Shown: positions 42,183-51,045, counted from the first letter of the stretch. The stretch: 64,000 nt of DNA from CAWCDJ01 sp963796485 (GCA_963796485.1 CAWCLV010000004.1:930001-994000), one strand, 5' to 3'. Notes: generated by a model from the letters alone, not told the origin. Made by a program: numbers and translations.

Positions 42183-42240
42183 GCGGGGCTAAGCTGAAGC
42201 CCCGCGCAGGTTGAAACCGGCCCCACATGGTGTGGGGCCG
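42183..42240. repeat. Two hairpins between convergent genes
   Basis: Two perfect inverted repeats lie in the 209-base gap between the MauG-like gene and convergent galE. GCGGGGCT/AGCCCCGC is at 42183-42205 with a seven-base loop, and CGGCCCCACA/TGTGGGGCCG is at 42218-42240 with a three-base loop. Neither is followed by a clear T run, so they are either bidirectional terminator-like structures or copies of dispersed palindromes. Nothing else was seen in this gap. Confidence 0.5.
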
Positions 42241-42329
42241 ACTTCGGCGCGGGCCCTGAGTCGGCGCGGGCTTTCCAGCGCCCCGCGGCGTTTACCAGCA
42301 GGTCTGATCGAGTCGATGAGAAATGCACG

Positions 42330-43302
42330 CTAGTGGCTGCCGGCAAATTTCCAGGCGTGAGTGACGATGGTTTCGAGGTCCGTGTAGCGCGGTTTCCATC
42401 CCAGCTTCGTGCCGAGTTTCTCCGGCGAGGCCACCAGAGCCGGCGGATCGCCTTCGCGCCGCGGCCCGACCAGGTAGGGCACCTTCTTGCCGGTAACCTT
42501 CTCGACGGCGCGGATCACCTCCAGCACGCTGTGGCCGGTTCCGGTTCCCACGTTGAACTGCTCCGATTCGCCGCCCTTCAGCAGATGCTCGACCGCGAGA
42601 ATGTGGGCCTGCGCCAGGTCGTCTACGTGGATATAGTCGCGGATGCACGTTCCGTCGGGAGTAGGATAGTCGTCGCCGAAAACCGTAATCGGCTCCCCTG
42701 TTTTGACGGCGCGAAGAATCAGCGGGATCAGGTGGGTCTCGGGCTCATGCTCCTCGCCGAGGACCCCTGCCGGGTCGGCGCCCGACGCGTTGAAATACCG
42801 CAGGCACACGCTGGTGAGGCGATGCACCTCATCGAACCAGTAGAGCAGGCGTTCGACCATCACCTTCGATTCGCCGTAGGGATTGACGGGCTGAATCGGG
42901 AACGTCTCCAGGATGGGCGAGGTGTGCGGGTTCCCGTAGACCGCGGCGGTGGAAGAGAACACCAGGTGCCGCACGTTGTTCTGGTGCATCGCTTCGAGCA
43001 GCGAAAGAGAGCCGCACACGTTGTTCGAAAAGTAGCGGCCGGGCTCGCGCATGGATTCGCCCACGGCGATGAACGCGGCGAAGTGAATGACGGCATCGGG
43101 ACGCGACTGCCGGATGAGTTCGGCGAGAGCGCTGGTCTCGCGCAGGTTGAGTTGGAAGAGCCGGTCGGGCGGGACGTTGTGCCGGTATCCTTTCGAAAGG
43201 TCGTCGACCACAGCAACGTCGTAACCCTGCTCGAAGAAGGAGCCGGACGGTTTGCGACCCGATATAGCCCGCGCCGCCGGTCACCATGATTTTTCGTGGC
43301 AT
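42330..43302 (-). CDS. galE: UDP-glucose 4-epimerase GalE (one frameshift near the N-terminus)
   Basis: The N-terminal Rossmann start MPRKIMVTGGAGYIGSQTVR is read in one frame. After an extra base near 43232-43236 (CTTCTTCGAG where CTTCTCGAG is expected) the rest continues as VVDDLSKGYRHNVPPDRLF. The catalytic Ser and YxxxK are in LVFSSTAAVYGNP and VNPYGESKVMVERL. Also present are YFNASGADPAG and DGTCIRDYIHVDDLAQAHIL. It interconverts UDP-glucose and UDP-galactose. Length after correction is about 323 residues, as expected. The intergenic space to the divergent ThDP gene is 31 bases. Confidence 0.88.
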
Positions 43303-43311
43303 CCAGACCCG

Positions 43312-43324
43312 ATTGTAGTAGGAT
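43312..43324. promoter_or_regulatory. Abutting divergent -10 boxes for galE and the ThDP enzyme
   Basis: On the minus strand TACAAT (43312-43317) lies nine bases before the galE ATG. On the plus strand TAGGAT (43319-43324) lies nine bases before the ThDP gene's ATG. The boxes are one base apart in a 31-base intergenic region, so the -35 element of each promoter must lie inside the opposite gene. Neither start has a clear Shine-Dalgarno. Confidence 0.45.
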
Positions 43325-43333
43325 GGCGGTTCT

Positions 43334-44989
43334 ATGCCAAACGGGGCGGAGCTTTTCGTGCAAGCGGCCGCACAATTGGGCGTTGACACGATCTTCACGC
43401 TTGTGGGAGATCATCTGAACGAAGTGCTGGCGGCGGCGGCACGGCAGGGGATGCGGATCGTGGATCTGCGGCACGAATCCGCCGTCGCGCATGCCGCGGA
43501 TGCGTGGGCGCGGATTCACCGTAAACCGGCAATTTCGCTGGTGACCGGCGGTCCCGGCCACACGAACTCCCTGACCGGGATCGCAACGGCTCACGCGGCG
43601 GGCAGCCCCCTGATTGCCGTGAGCGGCAGCCGTCCCAGCACGATGGCGAACCGTGAAGCCTTCCAGGATATCGACCAGGTGGGCATGGCTCGCCCCGTCG
43701 TGAAATGGGCAGCTGAGCCGCCCGACGCCGGCCGCATTCCCTTTTATCTCCGCCGCGCATGGCAGATTGCCAACTCGGGCAGGCGCGGGGCGGTTCATCT
43801 GACCATCCCGGTGGACCTTTTCACCGCTGACGCCCAGCCGGCAGAGCCCGCCGTGATTGCGGACGCGCGGCCCGCACCGCAGGCGAGCGACATCGAACGG
43901 GTGCTGAAGCTGCTGAGCGCGGCAGAGCGGCCGGTGGTCATCGCGGGCAGCGGCGTGTGGTGGTCCGGCGCGGAAGAGGCGATCCGCCGATTCATCGAAG
44001 CTTGGTTGTTGCCGCTCTACACGATCACAATGGCTCGGGGCACGGCGCCCGACGATCACCCGCTTTCGATGGGATATGCGGACCCGGCTCTCAACCGCGC
44101 CGCAGCCCGGGCGTTCCAGGAAGCCGACCTGTTTCTGGTGATCGGCAAGCGCATCGATTATCGCCTCGCGATGGGCGGCACGCGGTTGTTCCCGGCGCGG
44201 GCAAAGTTCGTCCAGGTGGACGTGCATGCGCCTGAATTGGGGCTGAACCACGAATTGGATATCGCCATCTGCGCGGATGCGCGGCTGACGCTCGAAGCGC
44301 TGGTGGCGCCGGCCTCCCGGCCGGCGCAGGGGACACACTGGCTCGAACGAGTACGGAGCCTCCGCGCGGAGTGGCAATCCGAACTGGCGCAGGCCGCTGG
44401 CGATACTCGCCTGCCGCTGCACCCCGCCGCCTTTTTCCGCGAGCTGCGCCAGGCATTGCCTCCGGACGTGCTCTACGCCTGGGACGGAGGCGACTTCGCC
44501 CATTGGGGGCGGGCATCGCTTCCGGCGCGGCACCCCGGCGGGTGGCTCCGGCTCGGACCGCTCGGCACCATCGGCTCCTCCCTGCCGAACGCCCTGGCGC
44601 TGCAACTGGCCAACCCGGGGCGCCCCGTGGCAATGATCACGGGCGATGGCGCCCTGGGGTTCTACCTGGCGGAAATGGATTCGGCCGTCCGTCACAAATT
44701 GCCGGTCGTGGTGATTGTGGGGAACGATGCCGGGTGGGGGCTCGAGCGGGAATTGCAGTCGTTCGCGACGGGCGGCGGGCCCACGGTCGCCTGCGAGTTG
44801 CAATGGGCGCGCTACGATCTCATCATGAAAGCGTTCGGCGGGGGTGGCGAGACCGTCGAGCGGCTCGATCAGGTGCGTCCCGCGGTGGAACGCGCTTTCG
44901 CGTCGGGCGTTCCGTATTGCCTCAACGTCAAGATTCGAGGCGTGCGTTCCCCCTTCACGGAATGGCAGATCGCCGGGCGCAAGAAGTGA
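43334..44989 (+). CDS. Thiamine-diphosphate-dependent enzyme (acetolactate-synthase-like family)
   Basis: 551 residues with the three-domain ThDP fold. The Pyr-domain catalytic Glu is in DLRHESAVAHAADAWARIH, followed by SLVTGGPGHTNSLTGIATAH. The PP domain has the metal-binding motif MITGDGALGFYLAEMDSAVR, then VVVIVGNDAGWGLERELQSF. The middle domain starts near residue 185. The family includes acetolactate synthase, oxalyl-CoA decarboxylase, pyruvate oxidase and benzaldehyde lyase; specificity is unknown and no small regulatory subunit gene is next to it. A dispersed palindrome contributes part of the coding sequence (residues near 325, APASRPAQGT). The stop overlaps the next gene's GTG. Confidence 0.83.
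   Translation: MPNGAELFVQAAAQLGVDTIFTLVGDHLNEVLAAAARQGMRIVDLRHESAVAHAADAWARIHRKPAISLVTGGPGHTNSLTGIATAHAAGSPLIAVSGSRPSTMANREAFQDIDQVGMARPVVKWAAEPPDAGRIPFYLRRAWQIANSGRRGAVHLTIPVDLFTADAQPAEPAVIADARPAPQASDIERVLKLLSAAERPVVIAGSGVWWSGAEEAIRRFIEAWLLPLYTITMARGTAPDDHPLSMGYADPALNRAAARAFQEADLFLVIGKRIDYRLAMGGTRLFPARAKFVQVDVHAPELGLNHELDIAICADARLTLEALVAPASRPAQGTHWLERVRSLRAEWQSELAQAAGDTRLPLHPAAFFRELRQALPPDVLYAWDGGDFAHWGRASLPARHPGGWLRLGPLGTIGSSLPNALALQLANPGRPVAMITGDGALGFYLAEMDSAVRHKLPVVVIVGNDAGWGLERELQSFATGGGPTVACELQWARYDLIMKAFGGGGETVERLDQVRPAVERAFASGVPYCLNVKIRGVRSPFTEWQIAGRKK
44302..44330. repeat. Palindromic repeat inside the ThDP gene
   Basis: GGCGCCGGCCTCCCGGCCGG and a few flanking bases match the centre of the repeats at 13402-13470 and 55885-55916. 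Here it is read through in frame and encodes VAPASRPAQG, in a region between the ThDP enzyme's middle and C-terminal domains where an inserted loop would be tolerated. The family's normal proteins are not expected to have this sequence, so it looks like an insertion of the repeat that kept the frame. Confidence 0.5.
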
Positions 44990-45789
44990 AGCTGATCTCG
45001 ATCGCGCTGCTGATGGCCGCCGCAAATGCCGCGCTCCCCGCGCAGGACCTGCCGGCGTGGGTGCTCACCCTCTCACGCGTCAAGCGGCAGGCCCGTACCA
45101 ATTTCGAGCACCTGCCCGATTACGCCTGCCACGAGACCGTCGAGCGGTATCACAGGCAGCCCCGCGACGAGCAATTCCGTCTTTTGGACACGCTGCATTT
45201 CGAAGTGGCCGTTATCGGCCGGAAGGAGATGTATGCGAAAACGGGCGCAGGACATTTCGAAGAAGCCGACCTCGGCTCGATGGCGGCCGGCGGCGCCACC
45301 AGTACAGGCGCCTTCTCCAGTCTCGTTTACAACCTGTTCATCAACGATAACGGCCTGACCACCGGCTGGGGCGAAGACGCCGTGGGCGCACGGCGAGCGG
45401 TTCGCTACGACTTTTCAATGCCCGAGAACAGGAGCGGCAACGTCGTGGGGAACGGGACGGTGCAGGTGACTACCGCCGTTCGCGGCTCCTACTGGGCCGA
45501 CGCCTCCAGTTTCGACCTCATCCGGCTGGAGGAGCGCGCGGTCGATATTCCCCCGCAACTCGGGATGACGGATATCGTGACCTCCATCGATTACCAGCGG
45601 ATGAAGATCGGAACTTCCGACGTTCTCTTGCCGAGCCGGGCGGAAATGAGTATCACGGAAACGTCGGGGCGAGTCATCCGGAATGTCACCGGGTTTGCGG
45701 GATGCCGCCAGTATGGCAGCGAATCCGTCATTCATTTCGAAGCGCCGGAAACGGCACCTCCACCTGCAATGCAGCCAAAGAAGAAGTAA
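44986..45789 (+). CDS. Hypothetical secreted protein
   Basis: 267 residues from a GTG overlapping the upstream stop (GTGA). Signal peptide MKLISIALLMAAANAALPAQ. The mature part begins ARTNFEHLPDYACHETVERY and includes VIGRKEMYAKTGAGHFEEAD, a glycine-rich turn with SSLVYNLFIN, and a beta-rich second half (AVRYDFSMPE, TTAVRGSYWADASSFDLIRL). The end is proline- and lysine-rich. Similar proteins of this type, with a 'LPDYtC.qt..R' opening, are common in acidobacteria and have no known function. Possibly coupled to coaD downstream. Confidence 0.65.
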   Translation: MKLISIALLMAAANAALPAQDLPAWVLTLSRVKRQARTNFEHLPDYACHETVERYHRQPRDEQFRLLDTLHFEVAVIGRKEMYAKTGAGHFEEADLGSMAAGGATSTGAFSSLVYNLFINDNGLTTGWGEDAVGARRAVRYDFSMPENRSGNVVGNGTVQVTTAVRGSYWADASSFDLIRLEERAVDIPPQLGMTDIVTSIDYQRMKIGTSDVLLPSRAEMSITETSGRVIRNVTGFAGCRQYGSESVIHFEAPETAPPPAMQPKKK

Positions 45790-45827
45790 GATTAAAGGAC
45801 ACCTGAGGAAAGTGTACGGATTCCGAC

Positions 45828-46346
45828 TTGCCGCGTAAGCCATCGAGCGTGATTGCCATCTATCCCGGATCGTTCGACCCCATCACCAACGGGCACCTCG
45901 ATCTGATCCAGCGCGGCTCGCGAATGTTCGACAAGCTGATCGTTTCCATACTGCGAAACGATCTGAAGAAACCGCTCTTCTCCGTAGAGGAGCGCATGGA
46001 AATGCTCCGCGAAGTGGTTCACGTCTACCCCAACGTATCGGTCGATTCCTTCGATGGATTACTGGTGGACCACGCCTCCGCGCACTCGGCTACCGTCCTG
46101 CTGCGCGGCATTCGGGCGATTTCCGATTATGAATACGAACTGCAGATGGCCCTCATGAACCGCCGGCTGCGGCCGGACATCGAGACGGTTTTCATGATGG
46201 CCAACGAGACGTATTCATTTATCAGCTCCCGCCTGGTGAAGGAAGTCTTCGGGCTCGGCGGGAGTATCACCGGCCTGGTGCCGCCTTCCGTAGAGGGAAG
46301 ACTGCACCGGCGGCTCACTCAGACGAATCTCACAAAAGGGGCGTAG
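45828..46346 (+). CDS. coaD: Phosphopantetheine adenylyltransferase
   Basis: 172 residues. IAIYPGSFDPITNGHLDLIQ contains the T/HxGH nucleotidyltransferase motif (here NGHLDL). Later motifs are LLRGIRAISDYEYELQMALM and TYSFISSRLVKEVFGLGG. It transfers AMP from ATP to 4'-phosphopantetheine, the penultimate step of coenzyme A synthesis. The first possible start is a TTG at 45828; a GTG at 45849 (VIAIYPGSF) gives the usual N-terminus, so the leading residues PRKPSS may not be translated. It is followed directly by the aminotransferase. Confidence 0.95.
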   Translation: MPRKPSSVIAIYPGSFDPITNGHLDLIQRGSRMFDKLIVSILRNDLKKPLFSVEERMEMLREVVHVYPNVSVDSFDGLLVDHASAHSATVLLRGIRAISDYEYELQMALMNRRLRPDIETVFMMANETYSFISSRLVKEVFGLGGSITGLVPPSVEGRLHRRLTQTNLTKGA

Positions 46347-46356
46347 TTTTCACCGT

Positions 46357-47547
46357 ATGCAGGCAATCGCTAACCCAATTGCGGAACGCATTTCTCTGAT
46401 CAGCGTTTCGTCCACCATGAAAGTTGCGGCGGACGCGGAGAAGCTCCGCGGCGAGGGCGTCGATGTAGTGGATTTCGGGGCCGGGGAGCCTGACTTCCCC
46501 ACACCCGGGAACATCAAACAGGCCGCGGTCCGCGCACTGGACCAGAATTTCACCAAATACACCGCGACGGGCGGCACCGCGGAACTCAAGAAGGCTGTTT
46601 GCGAGCGGCACGCGGCCGATTTCGGAACGGATTACAAGCCCTCCGAATGCCTGATCACGGTGGGCGGCAAGCACCTGATCTTCAATCTCATGCAGGCGAT
46701 GGTGAACCCGGGAGACGAAGTCGTGATCCCGGTGCCCTATTGGGTGACGTACAAGGACGTGGTCAACTATGCCGGCGGCAAGTGCGTGTTCGTCGATAGC
46801 GACGAGCAGCAGGGCTTCACCGTGACTGCCGCAATGATCGAAAAGCATCTCACGCCGCGCACCCGCATGGTGATCATCAATTCGCCCTCGAACCCGAGCG
46901 GCGCGGTGATGGACCGCGGCGAATTCGAGAAAATCTTCCACGCCACCTCGAAGCGCGGCATCTACTTGATGACCGACGAGTGCTACTGCAAGTTCCTGTA
47001 CGATAGCGATCCGTTTTCGATCGCGTCGCTTCCCGGCGCCAGGGACACGGTTCTGGTGGCGGGGTCGCTCTCGAAGACTTATGCGATGACCGGGTGGCGC
47101 ATCGGTTTCGGCCTGGTGCCGGCGCCGATCGTGGGCGCGATGACCAAGCTGCAGAGCCACTCGACGTCGAACCCGACCTCGATCTCCCAGAAGGCCGGCG
47201 TGGAGGCGCTGCGCGGTCCCCAGGATTCGGTGGCCGCGATGCTGGCGGAATACAAAAAGCGGCGTGATTTCGTCGTGACGCGGCTGCGCGCGATCCCCGG
47301 CGTGACGTGTGCCGAGCCGCGCGGGGCCTTTTACGCCTATCCGAACCTCTCGGTGGTGCTCGGCAAAAACGGCATCGGCAACACGCTCGAAATGGCGGAA
47401 CGCCTGCTCAATGACGCCCATGTGGCGGTAGTTCCGGGCGAGGCCTTCGGCACCGGCCGGCACGTCCGCATCTCGTACGCCACATCGATGCACGAACTCG
47501 AGCGAGGCCTGGACCGGATCCATCAGTTTGTGGTGAAGAACTCGTAG
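46357..47547 (+). CDS. Aspartate aminotransferase, class I (AspC-type)
   Basis: 396 residues. Motifs: VDVVDFGAGEPDFPTPGNIK, NFTKYTATGGTAELKKAV, VPYWVTYKDVVNYAGGKCVF (the Trp/Tyr substrate wall), INSPSNPSGAVMDRGEFEKI, the DECY aspartate, and the lysine loop AGSLSKTYAMTGWRIGFGLV. The C-terminal arginine is in GRHVRISYATSMHELERGLD. This is the I-gamma (thermophilic Aat) class that also accepts prephenate or kynurenine in some species. It follows coaD closely and precedes manA by a few bases, suggesting one transcript. Confidence 0.9.
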   Translation: MQAIANPIAERISLISVSSTMKVAADAEKLRGEGVDVVDFGAGEPDFPTPGNIKQAAVRALDQNFTKYTATGGTAELKKAVCERHAADFGTDYKPSECLITVGGKHLIFNLMQAMVNPGDEVVIPVPYWVTYKDVVNYAGGKCVFVDSDEQQGFTVTAAMIEKHLTPRTRMVIINSPSNPSGAVMDRGEFEKIFHATSKRGIYLMTDECYCKFLYDSDPFSIASLPGARDTVLVAGSLSKTYAMTGWRIGFGLVPAPIVGAMTKLQSHSTSNPTSISQKAGVEALRGPQDSVAAMLAEYKKRRDFVVTRLRAIPGVTCAEPRGAFYAYPNLSVVLGKNGIGNTLEMAERLLNDAHVAVVPGEAFGTGRHVRISYATSMHELERGLDRIHQFVVKNS

Positions 47548-47549
47548 AC

Positions 47550-48353
47550 ATGTCTCAACCCATTCGCCTCACACCTTCCCTGCGCGAGAAGGTGTGGGGC
47601 AAAACCTGCCTGGAGCCGTGGTTCCCGAATTCGGACCGGCCCGTCGGCGAGGCCTGGTTTCTGGCCGATCGCGAACTTCCGCTGCTCATCAAACTCATCT
47701 TCACGTCGGAGCGGCTCTCCGTCCAGGTGCATCCCGATGACGGCGAGGATGGCCCGCAGGGCAAAACGGAAATGTGGCACATCCTGGCCGCCGAGCCCGG
47801 CGCCACGATCGCGGTAGGGTTCCGCGAACCGATCACGCGCGAGCGCCTCTGGGAAGCCACCCGGAGCGGCGAAGTGGAGCGCCTGCTGAACTGGATCCCG
47901 GTGCGCGCCGGCGAGACGTACTTCACTCCGGCTCACACCGTGCACGCCATCGGCGCGGGCATCGTGCTTTGCGAGATCCAACAGAATTCGGACGTGACTT
48001 ACCGCCTTTGGGACTACGGGCGGCCGCGCGAAATACACGTCGATAAGGCCGTGCCGATTTCGGACCTGACCGTCCATCCGGGAGCCTCGAAGCCGGTCCC
48101 GAAGGGTAACGGGCGCGCGGAGTTGGTCCGGTCGAAGCACTTCGTCACCGAAGCGGTAGACCTCGAGACCGGCGAAAGCTGTACACCTGCCGCCGAGCGA
48201 TGCCAGATTTGGATTTGCCTCGAAGGGCGCGCACAAATCGGCGGCGAAGCATGTGCTCCGGGCCAGGTCTGGCTATTGCCGGATGCAGGCGAACAGCCGA
48301 CGATCCACGCCGCGGGGAACGCGCGGTTTCTGCGCACCTGGGTACCGGCTTAG
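47550..48353 (+). CDS. manA: Mannose-6-phosphate isomerase, class I
   Basis: 267 residues, short for the class but with all zinc ligands: SVQVHPDDG, the Glu in GKTEMWHIL and the His in FTPAHTVHAIGAG. A C-terminal jelly roll ends NARFLRTWVPA. It interconverts mannose 6-phosphate and fructose 6-phosphate. It starts two bases after the aminotransferase stop. Its last ~68 coding bases are duplicated, diverged, at 51336-51403 beyond a transposon and a ruined permease locus. Confidence 0.9.
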   Translation: MSQPIRLTPSLREKVWGKTCLEPWFPNSDRPVGEAWFLADRELPLLIKLIFTSERLSVQVHPDDGEDGPQGKTEMWHILAAEPGATIAVGFREPITRERLWEATRSGEVERLLNWIPVRAGETYFTPAHTVHAIGAGIVLCEIQQNSDVTYRLWDYGRPREIHVDKAVPISDLTVHPGASKPVPKGNGRAELVRSKHFVTEAVDLETGESCTPAAERCQIWICLEGRAQIGGEACAPGQVWLLPDAGEQPTIHAAGNARFLRTWVPA

Positions 48354-48661
48354 TCGGCGCGGAGCACTTGCATCGGGTCGAGTTGCGCCACGCGGCGCCC
48401 CGCTCTCCAAACGGCAAGGGATGCGATCGAGACGAGCAGCAGTGCGGCCAGGCCCAAGGCGCCGAAACCTGCTGGATTCGCGGTCGCCATCAGGCTCCGA
48501 AGTACGCGGCCGGTGGCAGGCTGAAGAAGTTGCAGGATGTCTCGGCGGTCCGCACGCGCAGGGCATTGCCGGTGAGCCCCAGGGTCACTTCGTGCGACTC
48601 GTATTCCGCGGCGTCTTCGAGGTAGGGAATGGTCGTCCGCCACGCGTCAAAGCCAGCCGCG
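48350..48661 (-). pseudogene. Remnant of MacB-like ABC permease (internal and C-terminal parts)
   Basis: Read on the minus strand from the IS edge, a periplasmic-domain stretch (AGFDAWRTTIPYLEDAAEYE, VTLGLTGNALRVRTAETSCN, FFSL) breaks off near 48505 and is joined, in another frame, to the C-terminal end VLRSLMATANPAGFGALGLA and AQLDPMQVLRAD of an FtsX/MacB permease. The middle of the protein, more than 500 residues, is missing. The order and wording match acidobacterial duplicated permeases, whose N-terminus is found at 50695-51037 on the other side of the IS. The stop overlaps the manA stop on the opposite strand. Confidence 0.75.
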
Positions 48662-50694
48662 CTAGCCCAAATTCGTCACGACTTCGGTAGTTCCAGGCTT
48701 TTTTGCCCCGTCCGTCGGGAGCAAGTTCCGTCGGCTCAACAGGCGTTTCCCAAAACATCGATGTAGTGTAGACCTACCCTCTTGAAGAGGCGATGCGGTC
48801 ATGACACGATCATCTCAGAATGTTTTTGCGGCCGAACCACCGTGGCAAGGACGGCAAGGACCACACCTATTGGTCGCTTGTCGAAACCGTGCGCACGCCG
48901 GATGGGCCGCGCCAGAAAACTCTCTGCTACCTGGGCGAACTGAACAGTTCGGCACAGGCTCGCTGGCTGACCACCGTCGAAGTCTTCAATGAACAGGGCG
49001 AAGCGCAGCAACTGAAGCTCTTCCCCTCGCATGTGGAGCCTCCGCTGGACGACCCGCAAGTCGCGCGAGTGTTGTTGAACAAGGTGCGGCTGGAAAGAAC
49101 CCGCCAGTTCGGTTCCTGTTTTCTCGGACTGGAATTATGGAAGCGGCTCGAACTGGACCGTTTCTTTGAACAATCCGTCGATAACGAATCGGCCGACGTG
49201 CCATGGTCGCGCGTGGCGGCATTGCTGGCGATCAACCGTCTGTGCGCGCCGGGGAGCGAACTGGCGATCGAGCAACGCTGGTATCCATCGACGGCGCTCG
49301 ACGATCTGCTGCAGATCGACGAAGGCAAGATCAACGACACTCGTTTGTACCGCTGTCTGGATCGCATTCTGCCGCACAAGACAAAGCTGGAGCGGCATCT
49401 GAAGAATCGTTACGGCGAGTTATTCGGAGCCGAATTTGATGTGCTGCTCTATGACCTGACGAGCACGTATGTGGAAGGGGCGGCGGAGAAGAATCCCATG
49501 GTGCGCCGCGGCTACTCCCGCGATCACAGGCCGGACTGCGAGCAGGTAGTGATCGCGCTGATTGTCAACAACGAAGGTTTTCCGTTTAGCTACGAAACCT
49601 TCGATGGCAACCGCACGGACGTCTCGACGATGGAGACCATTCTGCGCATGGTGGAACGGAAGTATGGCAAGGCGCGGAGGATCTGGGTGTTTGACCGCGG
49701 CATTGTGAGCGAAGAGAACCTGGTGGCGATCCGCAAACGCGGCGGGCAATATCTAACGGGCACGCCGCGCAGCCAGATGAAGCAGTTTGAAGCGGAGTTG
49801 CTGAAAGAAGATTGGACGCAAGTGCGGCCCGAAGTTGAAGTGAGGAAGGTGGCCATTCCGCAAGGCGAGGAGACTTACATTCTCTGCCGTACTGCGGGCC
49901 GCAAGGAGAAAGAGAAAGCCATCCGCAATCGATTTTCCAACAGCATGGAAACGGCCCTGAAAGGCCTGGAGAAAACCACCGCCGCGGGGCGGTTGAAAGA
50001 CCGCAACAAGATGGAGAGGCGGCTGGGCAAGATTCAGGCCCGGCATCCGCAGGTCAACGATCTTTACGACGTGGGGTTGAAGGATACGGCCGAAGGCGTG
50101 CGCTTATTCTGGCAGATCAAAGAGGATCGCAAGAACTGGCGCGAATCGCGCGAGGGCGCTTATCTGCTGCGCACCAATCTGAAGGCGGAGACGGCGGAAG
50201 AGCTGTGGGCCAAGTATATGCAGTTGACGGAGGCGGAGGCATCCTTTCGGGCATTGAAGAGCGAGCTTTCCGTTCGGCCCTTGTTTCACCAACTGGAGCC
50301 GCGCGTCAAGGCTCACGTGATGGTTGCGTTCTTGGGCTACGCGCTTTGGGTGACGCTCAAACATCTGCTGAAGCGCCGGCCGGCGATTGTTCCAAAGCAG
50401 TCGGCGGGCAGAATGGAGAATGCCCAGCCGATGACTCCGATGAAGGCGGTCGCGCTGCTGTCCACGTTGCAAAGCGCCGACATCGTTCTTCCGACCACCG
50501 ACGGTCGGGAGATCCGCTTGCGCCGGATCACCGAGCCGACGGCGGAACAGAAACTACTGCTCCGGCGGCTCGGCATCAGCCTGCCCGAACATCTCTAGCT
50601 TCACCGCGAATGTAGTGTAGACTCGGTGATCGCCTGAACCTGTTTTCAATGGTTTAGGCTAGCTCTTGCCGTTTTGGTGACGAACTTGGGCTAG
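48662..50694. mobile_element. Insertion sequence, IS1634-like, about 2.03 kb
   Basis: The ends are imperfect 18-base terminal inverted repeats: CTAGCCCAAATTCGTCAC at 48662-48679, and its complement with one mismatch (G for A) at 50677-50694. One transposase gene fills the element. A direct 13-base repeat ATGTAGTGTAGAC (48761-48773, 50610-50622) flanks the gene inside the element. No target-site duplication is visible (TATGACT on one side, CGCGGCTG on the other, minus-strand reading), which fits adjacent deletion after insertion. It splits the permease gene. Confidence 0.75.
48820..50598 (+). CDS. IS1634-family (IS4-superfamily) DDE transposase
   Basis: 592 residues, intact. It begins MFLRPNHRGKDGKDHTYWSL with RQKTLCYLGEL, as IS1634 transposases do. 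The DDE catalytic region is readable: first acid in DVLLYDLTSTYVEG, then RGYSRDHRPDCEQVVIALIV, the second in RRIWVFDRGIVSEENL, and the Glu in the LTEAEASFRALKSELSVRPL block typical of this group, followed by HVMVAFLGYAL. A full-length gene in intact ends suggests recent or still active transposition. Base composition is similar to the neighbours. Confidence 0.9.
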   Translation: MFLRPNHRGKDGKDHTYWSLVETVRTPDGPRQKTLCYLGELNSSAQARWLTTVEVFNEQGEAQQLKLFPSHVEPPLDDPQVARVLLNKVRLERTRQFGSCFLGLELWKRLELDRFFEQSVDNESADVPWSRVAALLAINRLCAPGSELAIEQRWYPSTALDDLLQIDEGKINDTRLYRCLDRILPHKTKLERHLKNRYGELFGAEFDVLLYDLTSTYVEGAAEKNPMVRRGYSRDHRPDCEQVVIALIVNNEGFPFSYETFDGNRTDVSTMETILRMVERKYGKARRIWVFDRGIVSEENLVAIRKRGGQYLTGTPRSQMKQFEAELLKEDWTQVRPEVEVRKVAIPQGEETYILCRTAGRKEKEKAIRNRFSNSMETALKGLEKTTAAGRLKDRNKMERRLGKIQARHPQVNDLYDVGLKDTAEGVRLFWQIKEDRKNWRESREGAYLLRTNLKAETAEELWAKYMQLTEAEASFRALKSELSVRPLFHQLEPRVKAHVMVAFLGYALWVTLKHLLKRRPAIVPKQSAGRMENAQPMTPMKAVALLSTLQSADIVLPTTDGREIRLRRITEPTAEQKLLLRRLGISLPEHL

Positions 50695-51037
50695 AGTCAT
50701 ATCGGTATGGCATGCTTCGCAGCCGGACGATTCGGCCCGGGTCGCGGAAGGGCAGCGAACGGAGGAGCACCCCGTTGACTAAAGATTCCAGTGGTACCTC
50801 CGATGGCGAGTGCCAGGGCAAGCATTGCGAGGCACGTCACCAGCCTGCGCCGGCGATAGATCCGCGCGGCATACGCAATATCCTGCCCCATCTCGCGCGC
50901 GGCCAGAAGAAGACCAGAGCCGCGCCCCGATCACTATCACGGTAATCGTCCTCCAACTGCCGTTCGAGTGGCCGGGCATACTCTTCGCGGAACCGGGCGG
51001 GATAGAGTTTGAGGAGGAGCCGGTAGATAGTTCTCAT
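50695..51037 (-). pseudogene. Remnant of MacB-like ABC permease, N-terminal part
   Basis: The start MRTIYRLLLKLYPARFREEY with ARPLERQLEDDY is the typical N-terminal helical domain of acidobacterial duplicated permeases. A frameshift near 50890-50900 moves into REMGQDIAYAARIYRRRRLV and the first membrane helix (LAMLALALAIGGTTGIFS). A further small deletion after GIFS moves to a third frame reading NGVLLRSLPFRDPGRIVRLR, which stops at the IS edge. Several independent lesions show the gene was decaying. Its other half is at 48350-48661. Confidence 0.75.
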
Positions 51038-51045
51038 GGCGCACC

